This document shows positions 47,642 through 56,491 of a DNA stretch of 64,000 nt, piece after piece. A program made the translations under genes and the position numbers. The notes under the pieces are model-generated. The model saw nothing but the letters and a program-made list of their open reading frames with translations, had not been told where the DNA came from and did no database searches. Origin of the DNA: Amylibacter sp. IMCC11727 (GTDB lineage Bacteria; Pseudomonadota; Alphaproteobacteria; Rhodobacterales; Rhodobacteraceae); assembly GCF_029854195.1 (NCBI RefSeq), contig NZ_CP122960.1, forward strand, positions 620,001-684,000, written 5' to 3'. Every line of letters starts with the position of its first letter. The stretch's first letter is position 1.

Positions 47642-49258
47642 ATGAGCGATATTGGTTATGTTCGCACAGAGATGCTGCCGGAACAGGCGCCGCCTAATGC
47701 GACGTCTGGGCCGATCAAATGGATACAAGACAACCTGTTTAACGGTGTTTTGAATTCGATCCTGACAGTCTTGTCGATTGTGTTCCTATATTATGTCCTG
47801 AGCATTGTTCTGCCATGGATTTGGAACGGCTCTTGGACGGCTGGTTCATTGAAAGAATGTCGCGAAGTGATCGCCGCAGCAGCGGGTGATCATGCGGGTG
47901 GCCATGGTCACGGCGCGGCCTGTTGGGCTGTTATCCGTGAGCGGTATTTGCAGCTGATTTATGGGTTCTATCCGTCGGAGTTGTACTGGCGTCCGAACCT
48001 TGCGTTTATCGGGATGTTGGTTGCGTTGCTGCCAATCCTGTTTAGCAATCTTCCGCGCAAGATGCTGTGGTTCTCTGCTTGCTATCCTTTCTTGGCGTTC
48101 TGGCTGTTGTGGGGCGGATCAATCTTTGTCCCACTCGGGATCATGGTTGGTTTCGTGTTGGGCTACGCGTGGATGCAAGTTCTGGGGAAACGCTTTGGCT
48201 CCATTGTTGGTGTGATCGCGGCGATCCTTGCCCCCGTTTTGTGGTGGGGTCTTGCGGTTGGTCCAATTGACACAGCGTTGTCGGGTATGGTTGCAAATTC
48301 TCGGATGGATACAGTGCCAGCCAAGCTGGAGCGCGAGATCGAGGCTATGACGTCCATTAACTTGCAAGAAGAAGAGAATGGTTTGCCAAAAACGCAAACG
48401 TTCACGCTGGACGCAAAAAAGGCGCAGCTGAATGCGTTCAATAACCTTCCGATCCTTCCAGCAAAGGTAGAAGCCGCTGAAGCAGCTTTGTCGGAAGGCG
48501 TGGCGCAAGGTGTGACAGGTGAAGACTTAGAAAAGCTGGAAGCAGCGGTATCTAATGCCAAAAACGAGCTAGCGTTGACGAAACGCACAGCGGGACGCAT
48601 TGGTCTCATCCCTGTTGAATCCGCAAAGTTCGGTGGCTTTATGCTGTCGATCATCATTGGTGTGACGGGCATTGTTCTGTCGTTGCCATTGGGGATTTTG
48701 CTCGCGCTTGGGCGTCAAACAAACCTGTTTATCGTGAAATCTTTGTGTGTGGGCTTTATCGAGTTCATTCGCGGTGTTCCACTGATCACCTTGTTGTTTG
48801 TGGCTTCAACCCTGTTGAACTACTTCCTGCCGCCCGGCACGACGTTTGACATCATCTTGCGTGTTGTCATCATGGTAACGCTGTTTGCTGCGGCCTATAT
48901 GGCCGAGACAATTCGGGGTGGTTTGGCGGCGTTGCCAACAGGCCAGTACGAAGCAGCAGATGCGCTGGGTTTGGATTATTGGAAAGCGACGCGGCTGATC
49001 ATCATGCCGCAAGCCCTGAAGATTTCCATTCCTGGGATCGTTTCAAACTTTATCGGGTTGTTCAAAGACTCTGTGTTGGTGTCTATCATTGGTTTGATGG
49101 ATCCAATCGGTCTGACCAACAACATTCGTGCAGATGCAAACTGGAACGGCATCGTGTGGGAGCTTTACGGCTTTATCGCGCTGTTGTTCTTCATCGCTTG
49201 TTTCAGCATGTCCCGTTATTCCATGTATCTTGAGCGCAAGCTTAAGACTGGCCACTAA
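47642..49258 (+). CDS. bztC: Glu/Gln/Asp/Asn ABC transporter permease BztC with extra insert
   Basis: A 538-aa HisMQ-type permease. The C-terminal half (from about residue 325) is the standard permease with ETIRGGLAALPTGQYEAADALGLDYWKATRLIIMPQALKISIPG. The N-terminal half has several helices, a histidine-rich segment (DHAGGHGHG, about 83-91) and WRPNLAFIG as in AapM. Between residues 215 and 320 lies a charged, coiled-coil-like insert (KLEREIEAM, KVEAAEAALSEGVAQG, EDLEKLEAAVSNAKNELALTKR). Relatives I recall are about 380-440 aa, so the insert explains the extra length. Confidence 0.95.
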   Translation: MSDIGYVRTEMLPEQAPPNATSGPIKWIQDNLFNGVLNSILTVLSIVFLYYVLSIVLPWIWNGSWTAGSLKECREVIAAAAGDHAGGHGHGAACWAVIRERYLQLIYGFYPSELYWRPNLAFIGMLVALLPILFSNLPRKMLWFSACYPFLAFWLLWGGSIFVPLGIMVGFVLGYAWMQVLGKRFGSIVGVIAAILAPVLWWGLAVGPIDTALSGMVANSRMDTVPAKLEREIEAMTSINLQEEENGLPKTQTFTLDAKKAQLNAFNNLPILPAKVEAAEAALSEGVAQGVTGEDLEKLEAAVSNAKNELALTKRTAGRIGLIPVESAKFGGFMLSIIIGVTGIVLSLPLGILLALGRQTNLFIVKSLCVGFIEFIRGVPLITLLFVASTLLNYFLPPGTTFDIILRVVIMVTLFAAAYMAETIRGGLAALPTGQYEAADALGLDYWKATRLIIMPQALKISIPGIVSNFIGLFKDSVLVSIIGLMDPIGLTNNIRADANWNGIVWELYGFIALLFFIACFSMSRYSMYLERKLKTGH

Positions 49259-49269
49259 GGAGCCACATT

Positions 49270-50061
49270 ATGTCAACAATAGCTTCTGATCGTGAAATCG
49301 ATCGCTCTAACATGAACGTCTCTGATGAGGTGGCGATTCAGATCAACAAGATGAACAAGTGGTACGGCGCGTTCCACGTTCTGCGCGACATTGATATGAC
49401 CGTGCAGCGCGGCGAACGGATCGTTATTGCGGGGCCATCTGGGTCCGGTAAATCCACGCTCATCCGCTGTATCAACCGTCTGGAAGAGCACCAGCAAGGC
49501 GACATCATCGTAGATGGTATCGAACTGACGTCTGATCTGAAAAACATCGACAAAATTCGGCGCGAGGTTGGCATGTGCTTTCAGCACTTTAACCTGTTCC
49601 CGCATTTGTCGATCCTAGAGAACTGTACGCTTGCGCCTATGTGGGTTCGCAACATTCCAAAGAAAGAAGCCGAAGAAACGGCGATGCATTTCTTGGAAAA
49701 AGTGAAAATCCCAGAGCAAGCGGATAAGTTCCCAGGGCAATTGTCTGGTGGTCAGCAGCAGCGTGTGGCGATTGCCCGTTCGCTGTGTATGCGCCCACGG
49801 ATCATGTTGTTTGATGAGCCGACATCGGCGCTGGACCCTGAGATGATTAAAGAGGTTCTGGATACGATGGTAGAGCTGGCCGAAGAAGGCATGACCATGT
49901 TGTGTGTGACGCACGAGATGGGCTTTGCCAAACAGGTTGCCAACCGCGTTATCTTTATGGACCAAGGTCAGATCGTGGAGCAGAACGAACCCGAAGAGTT
50001 CTTTAACAATCCGCAATCAGAACGCACGAAACTGTTCTTGAGCCAGATTTTGGGTCACTAA
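49270..50061 (+). CDS. bztD: Glu/Gln/Asp/Asn ABC transporter ATPase BztD
   Basis: A 263-aa ATPase energising BztBC. It has Walker A GPSGSGKS (about 56-63), Q-loop CFQHFNLFPHL, signature LSGGQQQRVAIARSL, Walker B IMLFDEPTSALDPE and the H-switch CVTHEMGFA. It is of the polar amino-acid (GlnQ/HisP) class. AAGGAG precedes the ATG. An intrinsic terminator closes the operon. Confidence 0.97.
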   Translation: MSTIASDREIDRSNMNVSDEVAIQINKMNKWYGAFHVLRDIDMTVQRGERIVIAGPSGSGKSTLIRCINRLEEHQQGDIIVDGIELTSDLKNIDKIRREVGMCFQHFNLFPHLSILENCTLAPMWVRNIPKKEAEETAMHFLEKVKIPEQADKFPGQLSGGQQQRVAIARSLCMRPRIMLFDEPTSALDPEMIKEVLDTMVELAEEGMTMLCVTHEMGFAKQVANRVIFMDQGQIVEQNEPEEFFNNPQSERTKLFLSQILGH

Positions 50062-50083
50062 GGTTTCAGTGCTTAAAGAATTG

Positions 50084-50112
50084 AAAAGCCCCGCCATTGA
50101 GCGGGGCTTTTT
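50084..50112 (+). terminator. Intrinsic terminator of the bzt operon
   Basis: AAAAGCCCCGC and GCGGGGCTTTT form an 11-bp stem with a 6-base loop and T-run. Confidence 0.93.
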
Positions 50113-50154
50113 GTTGCGGTGTTGGGATTTGGATATTTTTGGCCAGAAGAAAAC

Positions 50155-51579
50155 TTAGGGTGCGGTTTTGATCGGTGGCATCGTGTCATCTGGGATCGGG
50201 CAGACGTAAGGAGTTTTTTGAAGCTGCGCTTGGTGTTCGGCCTTTGCGGCCGCCAAGGCATCGGGGTTTTCGATCAATGCGCGGCCTGTGGCTGCCATGA
50301 CTTTGGCCGCGTGAATAAGCCCCTTGTGTGCAATCGGTGTTTTACCGTGCGCCACCACCTGCCATGTATGAAACGGCGTGCCGAGCGTCCATGTGGTACC
50401 CCATAATTGCACTGTGGGCACGGCCCAGCTTACATCGCCCACATCGGTGGACCCTGCCCGCACGTCACCATCCCGTTCAAGTGGATTGATCCAGTCGCAC
50501 AAGGAAATGTCTTGGTCAGGGGCGGGGGTGTAATTGATCACGGCAAGGTTGCTGTCCACGGCTCCTTTGGGCAGGGTTGCTTGAATTTTGGCAGCAAAGG
50601 CACGATCCTCGGCATCGAAATCCGCTGGGCCGAGAGACTCCAATTCCGCCTGCATGACCTGTTCCAACGCGCGGTTGGGCAAGAGATTGGAAACGCCTGA
50701 AAACACTTTGCGTTCCAGCGTTGTTTCCGTCATCAGCGCCGCCCCTTGCGCAATTTTATCAACGCGGGCGATCAAGTCTTGGCAGCCTTGCAGATCAGGG
50801 TGGCGGATCAATTGGCGCACAGTTGCTTTGGCTTGGACCACATTTGGTGCTTCGCCCCCTGCGTTGAGGTAGGCGTAATGGACGCGGGCCGCATCGGGCA
50901 TATGTTCGCGCAGATAGTTTACACCGATGTTCATCAATTCCACCGCGTCGAGCCCACTGCGGCCCATATCAGGTTCAAACGCCGCGTGGGATGCGATGCC
51001 ATGAAACGTGTAATCTATGCGTGCGTTCGCAAGGCTCGGTTCTTGGTTCACAGCGGTGAATGGGGCGGGATGCCAGCTGATAGCCACATCCACATCGTCA
51101 AACAGCCCTTCGCGGACCATATAGGTTTTCGCGGCCCCCCCTTCTTCGGCGGGGCAACCGTAATAGCGCACGGTGGCCTTTATGTTGTTGGCCGCGATCC
51201 AATCTTTCAGCGCTGTAGCGGCAAGCATGGCCGCCGCGCCAAACATGTTGTGACCACAGCCGTGCCCGTGGGCGCCGTCTTCGATGGCGTTTGGTTCCGT
51301 TTTGCCTGAATGTTGTGACAACCCAGGAAGCGCGTCGTATTCCCCAAGAATGGCAATGACAGGGCCACCTGTGCCCGCTTCGCCGATTACCGCAGTGGGC
51401 AGGCCACCTGCATTGTCGGTGATGCGAAAGCCGTGCTCGGCCAATGTGTCGCGATGTGCGGCACAGGATTTGAATTCAGAATACAGGGTTTCTGGTGTGT
51501 CGAACACATCGTCGGACAGTTTAACAAAACGCTGTGCATGATCATCGGTCAGTTGCCAAATTGGGTTTTCGTTTTGCAT
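50155..51579 (-). CDS. M20-family amidohydrolase (AbgB-like)
   Basis: A 474-aa zinc peptidase or amidohydrolase. Metal motifs are HGHGCGHNMFG (about 104-114) and CPAEEGGAA (Glu pair). A dimerisation domain with GIASHAAFEPDMGRSGLDAVELM follows, and the final histidine is in LWGTTWTLGTPFHTW. The closest described relatives cleave p-aminobenzoyl-glutamate or acyl-amino acids. No signal peptide is present. It is last in a four-gene reverse operon, 4 bp after the phosphatase gene. Confidence 0.9.
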   Translation of the reverse strand: MQNENPIWQLTDDHAQRFVKLSDDVFDTPETLYSEFKSCAAHRDTLAEHGFRITDNAGGLPTAVIGEAGTGGPVIAILGEYDALPGLSQHSGKTEPNAIEDGAHGHGCGHNMFGAAAMLAATALKDWIAANNIKATVRYYGCPAEEGGAAKTYMVREGLFDDVDVAISWHPAPFTAVNQEPSLANARIDYTFHGIASHAAFEPDMGRSGLDAVELMNIGVNYLREHMPDAARVHYAYLNAGGEAPNVVQAKATVRQLIRHPDLQGCQDLIARVDKIAQGAALMTETTLERKVFSGVSNLLPNRALEQVMQAELESLGPADFDAEDRAFAAKIQATLPKGAVDSNLAVINYTPAPDQDISLCDWINPLERDGDVRAGSTDVGDVSWAVPTVQLWGTTWTLGTPFHTWQVVAHGKTPIAHKGLIHAAKVMAATGRALIENPDALAAAKAEHQAQLQKTPYVCPIPDDTMPPIKTAP

Positions 51580-51583
51580 GCGT

Positions 51584-52087
51584 TTACTCCGTCAAATCGC
51601 GCGGAACGATGAAATCCACGACCGTGCCTGTGCCCAAAAATGGCGTGGACCAATCGGGAATGTCAAACCGCAACACCGTTGTGGCCGCCGTTGGATACAT
51701 CTGAAATTTTGGATGATCGGGGTGGTTTTGCGCCAATTGCATGGCCAGTTCACCGAACCCGGGATTGTGGCCAAGCATGATGACCGTGTCACCGCTGGCT
51801 TGTTTCAACGCTTCGTAAATGGTTGTGGGCGCCGCGAGGTACAGCCGTTGATGAAAGCTGGATTTTTCAACAGGTGGGAGTTCTGCGCTGATCAAATCCC
51901 ATGTTTCAACACAGCGCGCCGCGTTTGAAGAAATGGCCTGATCTGGGTGGTGTCCTTTTTCCTGCAACCATTTGCCGATAGCCGTTGCAGATGCGCGTCC
52001 CCGTGCATTCAGCGTGCGTTCGTGATCCGACAGTGTCAGATCATCCCAGCTGGATTTGGCGTGTCGGGTGAAGATGAGGGTTTTCAT
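51584..52087 (-). CDS. SixA-like histidine phosphatase
   Basis: A 167-aa branch-2-type phosphoglycerate mutase fold protein. The catalytic RHAKSSWDD (residues 8-16) holds the phospho-accepting histidine, followed by ERTLNARGRASA, SSNAARCVETW and the second histidine in MLGHNPGFGELA. SixA dephosphorylates histidine kinases or the nitrogen PTS in enterobacteria; the target here is unknown. It is coupled to the ferredoxin-like gene by an ATGA overlap. Confidence 0.9.
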   Translation of the reverse strand: MKTLIFTRHAKSSWDDLTLSDHERTLNARGRASATAIGKWLQEKGHHPDQAISSNAARCVETWDLISAELPPVEKSSFHQRLYLAAPTTIYEALKQASGDTVIMLGHNPGFGELAMQLAQNHPDHPKFQMYPTAATTVLRFDIPDWSTPFLGTGTVVDFIVPRDLTE

Positions 52088-52743
52088 GACGGCTCGGTTC
52101 TATGGAAATAGGACATGTGATGGGCGGATTGTTCCGCGGTTCGGTTCGCGCCTTTGGATACTGGGCAGGCGCGGCGGGCAAGGCAACCCTTGGTGAGGCA
52201 CGTTTTACCAGCGGGGGTGCGCAAATGGGCGTGGCAGGCCTCGGTATTATAGCCATATTCGGCGGATAGGGCATCAACAGGACAAGCGGTGAGGCAAGGT
52301 TTGACACAGGGCGTGCAGGGCTGTTCGGGGGGCGTTGGCAAGTCTAAGCGATCCCGAAAAGCGAGCGCACCACGGTAGCTGACCATCAGCCCCGTGGTGT
52401 CGTGAACAAGCATCCCTACAGGCGAAGACCACGCGCGGCCTGTTTTGATCGCCCAAGTCAGGAAAGGCGCATAGGGTGGGCCACCGAAAGGCAGAAACGC
52501 GGTGGCGTTTAACTGTGTCGCAAGTTCGGTCAGGATGCGGTTGGACCAACGGTCGATTGGGTCTGGTGTCCCGTCCGCAAATTCGGGTGTGGTTTTAAAG
52601 TGGGGCCAAAAAGACGGGCTGGGCCCCAGCATCAACAGGGTTTGATGCCCTTCTGGCAAGCCGTCCGCGGTGTCACCATGAAAGCCGCCGTAAATGCTCA
52701 GCCCGTTTTGCACGATGAGGGTTTCAACGGCGGCATAGCTCAT
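52084..52743 (-). CDS. Ferredoxin-like iron-sulfur protein
   Basis: A 219-aa protein ending in an iron-sulfur region: PCTPCVKPCLTACPVDALS, then ACHAHLRTPAGKTCLTKGCLARRACPVSK. The cysteine series could hold up to two [4Fe-4S] clusters, as in QueG-like or ferredoxin proteins, but the N-terminal part (YGGFHGDTADGLPEGHQTLLMLGPS) is not that of QueG. The ATG at 52743 sits in an ATGA overlap with the upstream desaturase gene; an open frame from 52803 lies inside that gene. Confidence 0.8.
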   Translation of the reverse strand: MSYAAVETLIVQNGLSIYGGFHGDTADGLPEGHQTLLMLGPSPSFWPHFKTTPEFADGTPDPIDRWSNRILTELATQLNATAFLPFGGPPYAPFLTWAIKTGRAWSSPVGMLVHDTTGLMVSYRGALAFRDRLDLPTPPEQPCTPCVKPCLTACPVDALSAEYGYNTEACHAHLRTPAGKTCLTKGCLARRACPVSKGANRTAEQSAHHMSYFHRTEPS

Positions 52744-53534
52744 TTGCGAAAAAACGGTAGGGCGAGGGACCAGCCAATCCGCGTGGGGCGTTCGTCCTGC
52801 CATTGCAGGCCAATGGTCATGTCATCATGCCCTTTGGCAGGTTGCGCGATGTAGGTTTTAAACAGCCGATCCCAAAGCGAGATTGAAAACCCATAGTTGC
52901 TGTCATGTTCGGATCGTTTGTCTGAATGGTGAACGCGGTGCATGTCTGGTGTCACAAGGAACAGGCGCAAAACCGCATCAACGTTTTTGGACAGTTTCAG
53001 GTTGGCGTGGTTGAACATAGCGCAGCCGTTCAGAACGATTTCAAACACCAGCACCGCAACCGCCGCAGGGCCAAGCGCATAGACGGCACCGATTTTCAAA
53101 AGCATCGAGAGGGCGATTTCCACAGGGTGGAAACGGATGGCGGTGGTGACGTCGATATCTGTGTCCGCATGATGAACGCGGTGTAAGCGCCACAAGAACG
53201 GCACTTTGTGGGTGATGAGGTGCTGTGCCCAGATCAGGAAGTCGAGGATGAGCATGGCCAGAATAAATTCGACCCAAAGCGGCCAATCGGTTTGGTTGAA
53301 CAGGCCATATCCCCGTGCGCTGGCGTCCCATGCAGCCCCAACCGCGAGGGCAGGGATGGCAATGGCCAAGAGCCGCAGGGTCAGGCTGTCAAAGATGATG
53401 ATGGCCCAGTTTGTGAACCAGCGTCGGGGCTTTTTCGCGCGCAGCTTGCGGCGCGGGAGAAAGTGTTCAGCGGCAGCCAAAATCAGAAACAGGCCGATAA
53501 AGATGCCAAGGCGGTATGTTGCTTCGTTTTCCAT
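52740..53534 (-). CDS. Sterol desaturase family protein
   Basis: A 264-aa membrane enzyme with the di-iron boxes DFLIWAQHLITH, WRLHRVHHADTD and MHRVHHSDKRSEHDSNYG, and four to five hydrophobic helices. It is the third fatty-acid-hydroxylase-type gene in the window. It is the first gene of a reverse operon with a ferredoxin-like protein, coupled by ATGA; the iron-sulfur protein could supply electrons to the di-iron centre, which is an inference from the pairing. Confidence 0.9.
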   Translation of the reverse strand: MENEATYRLGIFIGLFLILAAAEHFLPRRKLRAKKPRRWFTNWAIIIFDSLTLRLLAIAIPALAVGAAWDASARGYGLFNQTDWPLWVEFILAMLILDFLIWAQHLITHKVPFLWRLHRVHHADTDIDVTTAIRFHPVEIALSMLLKIGAVYALGPAAVAVLVFEIVLNGCAMFNHANLKLSKNVDAVLRLFLVTPDMHRVHHSDKRSEHDSNYGFSISLWDRLFKTYIAQPAKGHDDMTIGLQWQDERPTRIGWSLALPFFRK

Positions 53535-53551
53535 TTGCCTGATCTAGCGCG

Positions 53552-54415
53552 TTAGGCGCGGATCATCGACCCCGCTCCGTAAGTTGTGAACAGTTCGAGC
53601 AGACAGGCGTTTTCTTGTTGTCCGTTCATGATGACCACCGCATTTACACCGCCGCGCACAGCTTTGAGCGCTGTTTCGGTTTTAGGGATCATCCCCCCTG
53701 CGATCACGCCATCTTTGGTCAGTTCGGTCACTTGATCGGCAGTGAGCGAGGTGATGACATCGCCATCCGCATCTTTGACGCCGTCTACATCCGTCAGGAG
53801 CAACAGGCGATCCGCCTTTAAGCCTGCGGCAACGGCCCCCGCTGCGGTGTCCCCGTTGATGTTAAAGGTTTCGCCGTTTTCACCAGAACCAAGAGGCGCG
53901 ATGACGGGGATCATGCCATCGGCAATCAGTGAATGCACAACCGTGGCGTCCACGGTTTGTGGATCACCCACAAGACCCAGTTCTGGATTGGCTTGCGTGC
54001 ATTTCAGCAGGTTCGCATCCTTGCCTGAAATGCCCACCGCGCGGCCGCCTTGATCGTTGATGGCCTGAACGATGGCTTTGTTCACCTTGCCAGACAGCAC
54101 CATTTCGACCACTTCGACAGTGGCCGCATCTGTGACCCGTTTCCCGTTCACAAATTCGGATTTGATATCCAGCTTTTTCAACATGTCATTGATCATCGGC
54201 CCGCCACCGTGAACGATTACAGGGTTCACATTGCACTGACGCATCAAAACAATGTCTCGGGCAAAGCTGGCCATGGCGTCGTCTGATGACATGGCATGAC
54301 CGCCCAATTTAATCACAATGATCGAGCCGTCATGACGCTGCATATGGGGCAGCGCATCCGAGAGCACTTTGGCGGTGGCGATGCTGTCGCGTTTCATGGC
54401 TTTTGATTTCTCCAT
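53552..54415 (-). CDS. argB: Acetylglutamate kinase
   Basis: Second step of arginine synthesis, phosphorylating N-acetylglutamate. The 287-aa protein has IVIKLGGHAM, IVHGGGPMINDML, NGKRVTDAATVEVVEMVLSGKVNK, the substrate loop FNINGDTAAGAVAAGLKAD, LLLTDVDGV and GGMIPKTETALKAVRGGV. An arginine-sensitive form is plausible from length, but the regulatory helix was not checked. The ATG at 54415 is chosen by homology. It is divergent from the SDR gene with 94 bp between starts. Confidence 0.97.
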   Translation of the reverse strand: MEKSKAMKRDSIATAKVLSDALPHMQRHDGSIIVIKLGGHAMSSDDAMASFARDIVLMRQCNVNPVIVHGGGPMINDMLKKLDIKSEFVNGKRVTDAATVEVVEMVLSGKVNKAIVQAINDQGGRAVGISGKDANLLKCTQANPELGLVGDPQTVDATVVHSLIADGMIPVIAPLGSGENGETFNINGDTAAGAVAAGLKADRLLLLTDVDGVKDADGDVITSLTADQVTELTKDGVIAGGMIPKTETALKAVRGGVNAVVIMNGQQENACLLELFTTYGAGSMIRA

Positions 54416-54509
54416 CGGGGGCGTCCCTTTTGCTTTGATCCTGATTAGCCGTTTGCCGCGGATGCGCCAAGGGGCTAAGTTCACCTCTGAACGAAGAAGG
54501 AAATCAGTG

Positions 54510-55241
54510 ATGGAACGCAAAACCTTGTTGTTGACGGGAGCAAGCCGCGGAATTGGTCATGCCACAGTCAAGAAATTCAGCGCCGAAGGCTGGCGTGTTC
54601 TGACCTGTTCACGTCAAGCGTTTTCAGAACATTGCCCGTGGCCAGGGGGAGAGGAAAACCACATCCAAGTGGACCTGAGCAGCCCTGATAGCACGATGGA
54701 CGCGGTGGCGCGGGTGCAAAAGCGCCTGCAAGGCGGCAAACTTGATGCACTGGTGAACAATGCGGGGATATCGCCAAAAGGGCCAGATGGCGAGCGGCTG
54801 AATACCATTGATACGGATTTGCGCACATGGGGGCAGGTGTTTCATGTAAACTTTTTCGCGCCCGTGGTTCTGGCGCGGGGGTTGCAAGCAGAGCTGGCGG
54901 CAGCAAAAGGATCGGTTGTAAATATCACGTCCATTGCGGGCGCACGGGTGCATCCATTTGCAGGGGCCGCCTATGCCACATCAAAGGCGGCTTTGGCGGC
55001 GCTGACGCGGGAAATGGCCCATGATTTTGGCCCAATGGGCGTGCGCGTCAATGCGATTGCGCCTGGTGAAGTGGAAACCAGTATTTTGTCCCCAGGAACG
55101 GACAAGATTGTAAAACGCCTCCCCATGCAACGGCTGGGACAGCCCGAAGAAGTGGCGGATGTAATTTATTTTCTATGTACGTCGGGCAGTTCGTATGTGT
55201 CGGGAACTGAGATCGAGGTGAATGGCGCGCAACACGTTTGA
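54510..55241 (+). CDS. SDR-family oxidoreductase
   Basis: A 243-aa Rossmann enzyme. The cofactor motif TGASRGIGHA is at residues 9-18, NNAG near 83, a catalytic serine in NITSIAGA, Tyr-x-x-x-Lys in YATSKAALAAL, then RVNAIAPGEVETSI. The C-terminus SSYVSGTEIEVNGAQHV is classical. The substrate is unknown. The ATG at 54510 has AAGGAA upstream; the open frame upstream overlaps argB and is not used. Confidence 0.92.
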   Translation: MERKTLLLTGASRGIGHATVKKFSAEGWRVLTCSRQAFSEHCPWPGGEENHIQVDLSSPDSTMDAVARVQKRLQGGKLDALVNNAGISPKGPDGERLNTIDTDLRTWGQVFHVNFFAPVVLARGLQAELAAAKGSVVNITSIAGARVHPFAGAAYATSKAALAALTREMAHDFGPMGVRVNAIAPGEVETSILSPGTDKIVKRLPMQRLGQPEEVADVIYFLCTSGSSYVSGTEIEVNGAQHV

Positions 55242-55286
55242 GGTGCGTGCCTGTTTGCAAGTTCAGACTTTGGATTTTTGAATAAC

Positions 55287-55314
55287 AAAAAAAAGGGGCA
55301 GGTTTGTGCGCCCC
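55287..55314 (-). terminator. Terminator for maiA (minus strand)
   Basis: On the minus strand GGGGC and GCCCC enclose a 10-base loop and are followed by eight T, immediately after the maiA stop. Confidence 0.75.
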
Positions 55315-55315
55315 A

Positions 55316-55933
55316 TTAAGGTTGGAAGTGGTCTGGATGGGCCGCGTTTACCGCATCCAGTTGATATAGGTTTTCTGCGATGGAGCGAATTTTGGGGAAG
55401 GGTGTCAGGTCCACCTCCCAACGGTCCGCATTGTAAAGCTGCGGGATCAGGCAGAGGTCGGCCATCGTTACCGTATCACCAAAACAATACATTCCTGATT
55501 TTGTCAGCATACCTTCAAGTCCAGTTAGGCCTTTGGGAATGAACTGCTGCATCCAGCTTTTCATGGTGATTGTGTCTGAGTTTTCTGACGCAAATTTTGC
55601 GACCGACAGATTACAGACAGGGTGAATTTCCATCGCAATTGCGTAGGACAAGGCGCGTACGTGTGCTTTGTCCAAGGGGGCGCGGGGCAGGAAGTGGTGG
55701 TAGCCCGCATCGGACAGGTATTCGATAATCGCAAGGGACTGCGTGAGGGTTTCATCATTGATCGACACGCTTGGCACGAGCCCTTGGGGGTTGCGTGCAA
55801 GATTTTCAGCACCGCGATGTTCCCCCGTGAGCAGATCAACAGAGATGGCATTAAAATCTAGGCCCGCAAGACCAAAGGCAATGCGTAGGCGATAGGCGGC
55901 AGACGAGCGCCAGTAGTCATAGAGAGTAATCAT
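55316..55933 (-). CDS. maiA: Maleylacetoacetate isomerase (GST zeta class)
   Basis: Glutathione-dependent isomerase of the tyrosine/homogentisate pathway, converting maleylacetoacetate to fumarylacetoacetate. The 205-aa protein has the zeta-class motif SSAAYRLRIAF (residues 10-20), NPQGLVPSV and the C-terminal helical domain with DTVTMADLCLIPQLYNA. It overlaps marR by ATGA and so is co-transcribed with it, divergent from hmgA and fahA, the adjacent pathway steps. Confidence 0.95.
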   Translation of the reverse strand: MITLYDYWRSSAAYRLRIAFGLAGLDFNAISVDLLTGEHRGAENLARNPQGLVPSVSINDETLTQSLAIIEYLSDAGYHHFLPRAPLDKAHVRALSYAIAMEIHPVCNLSVAKFASENSDTITMKSWMQQFIPKGLTGLEGMLTKSGMYCFGDTVTMADLCLIPQLYNADRWEVDLTPFPKIRSIAENLYQLDAVNAAHPDHFQP

Positions 55934-56358
55934 GTGTTTGCTTTCACAAATTTGGCCAGAATGGCGCGAAATTCATCATTTTCCGCGCCGAGCCGTTCGG
56001 TGAGTTTGTCTTCAAAGCTATGTGCCAATGGGATGATCTGGGTCATTAGATCATGCCCTTTTGCTGTTAACGCAAGTTTGAGCAAGCGGCGATCATCGGC
56101 ATTGGTTTCTTTGGTGATATGGCCCGATTTTTCGAGCCGCGTAGCCGCGCGCGAGACTTTGGATTTATCCATGTCCACACGGGCCTGAATTTCGCGCACG
56201 GAAACGGGGCCAGTGTTGTGCAGATGCACAATCACCCGCCATTCGGGTACTGTGAGGCCGAAGTTTTCGGCGTAAACTTGGGAAAACTCGCGACTGATCC
56301 GCGAAGACAGAACCGCCAGCTGATAGGGAAGAAAGTCATCTAAGGAAAAATCAGACAC
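55930..56358 (-). CDS. MarR-family regulator of the homogentisate genes
   Basis: A 142-aa winged-helix regulator. The DNA-binding part is LTVPEWRVIVHLHNTGPVSVREIQARVDMDKSKVSRAATRLEKSGHI, followed by the wing NADDRRLLKLALTAKGHDL. The start is taken as the GTG at 56358 with GGAA upstream; the longer open frame to 56448 would include operator DNA. Two similar 18-bp operator-like sites lie just upstream (56374-56391, 56434-56451). It probably represses hmgA until a pathway intermediate is present. Confidence 0.9.
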   Translation of the reverse strand: MSDFSLDDFLPYQLAVLSSRISREFSQVYAENFGLTVPEWRVIVHLHNTGPVSVREIQARVDMDKSKVSRAATRLEKSGHITKETNADDRRLLKLALTAKGHDLMTQIIPLAHSFEDKLTERLGAENDEFRAILAKFVKANT

Positions 56359-56373
56359 GAGTGTTCCGTATAA

Positions 56374-56391
56374 TCGTTGCGTTTGATACGA
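56374..56391. promoter_or_regulatory. MarR-type operator site 1
   Basis: TCGTTGCGTTTGATACGA, 15 bp upstream of the marR start. It matches site 2 at 15 of 18 positions and suggests autoregulation. Confidence 0.7.
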
Positions 56392-56427
56392 ATTTGGCGG
56401 TTTGTGGCCAGCTTTGCAACCTTTGGT

Positions 56428-56457
56428 TTGACTTCGTTGCATTTGCAACGATACAAT
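56428..56457 (+). promoter_or_regulatory. hmgA promoter with operator site 2 in the spacer
   Basis: TTGACT (56428-56433) and TACAAT (56452-56457) are separated by exactly 18 bp, and those 18 bp (TCGTTGCATTTGCAACGA) are a near-perfect palindrome with core CGTTGCA-TT-TGCAACG. A bound MarR dimer would block polymerase directly. Confidence 0.8.
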
Positions 56458-56491
56458 GAGGGAAGCGAATCCGTAGCGCAGGAGACTTCAC

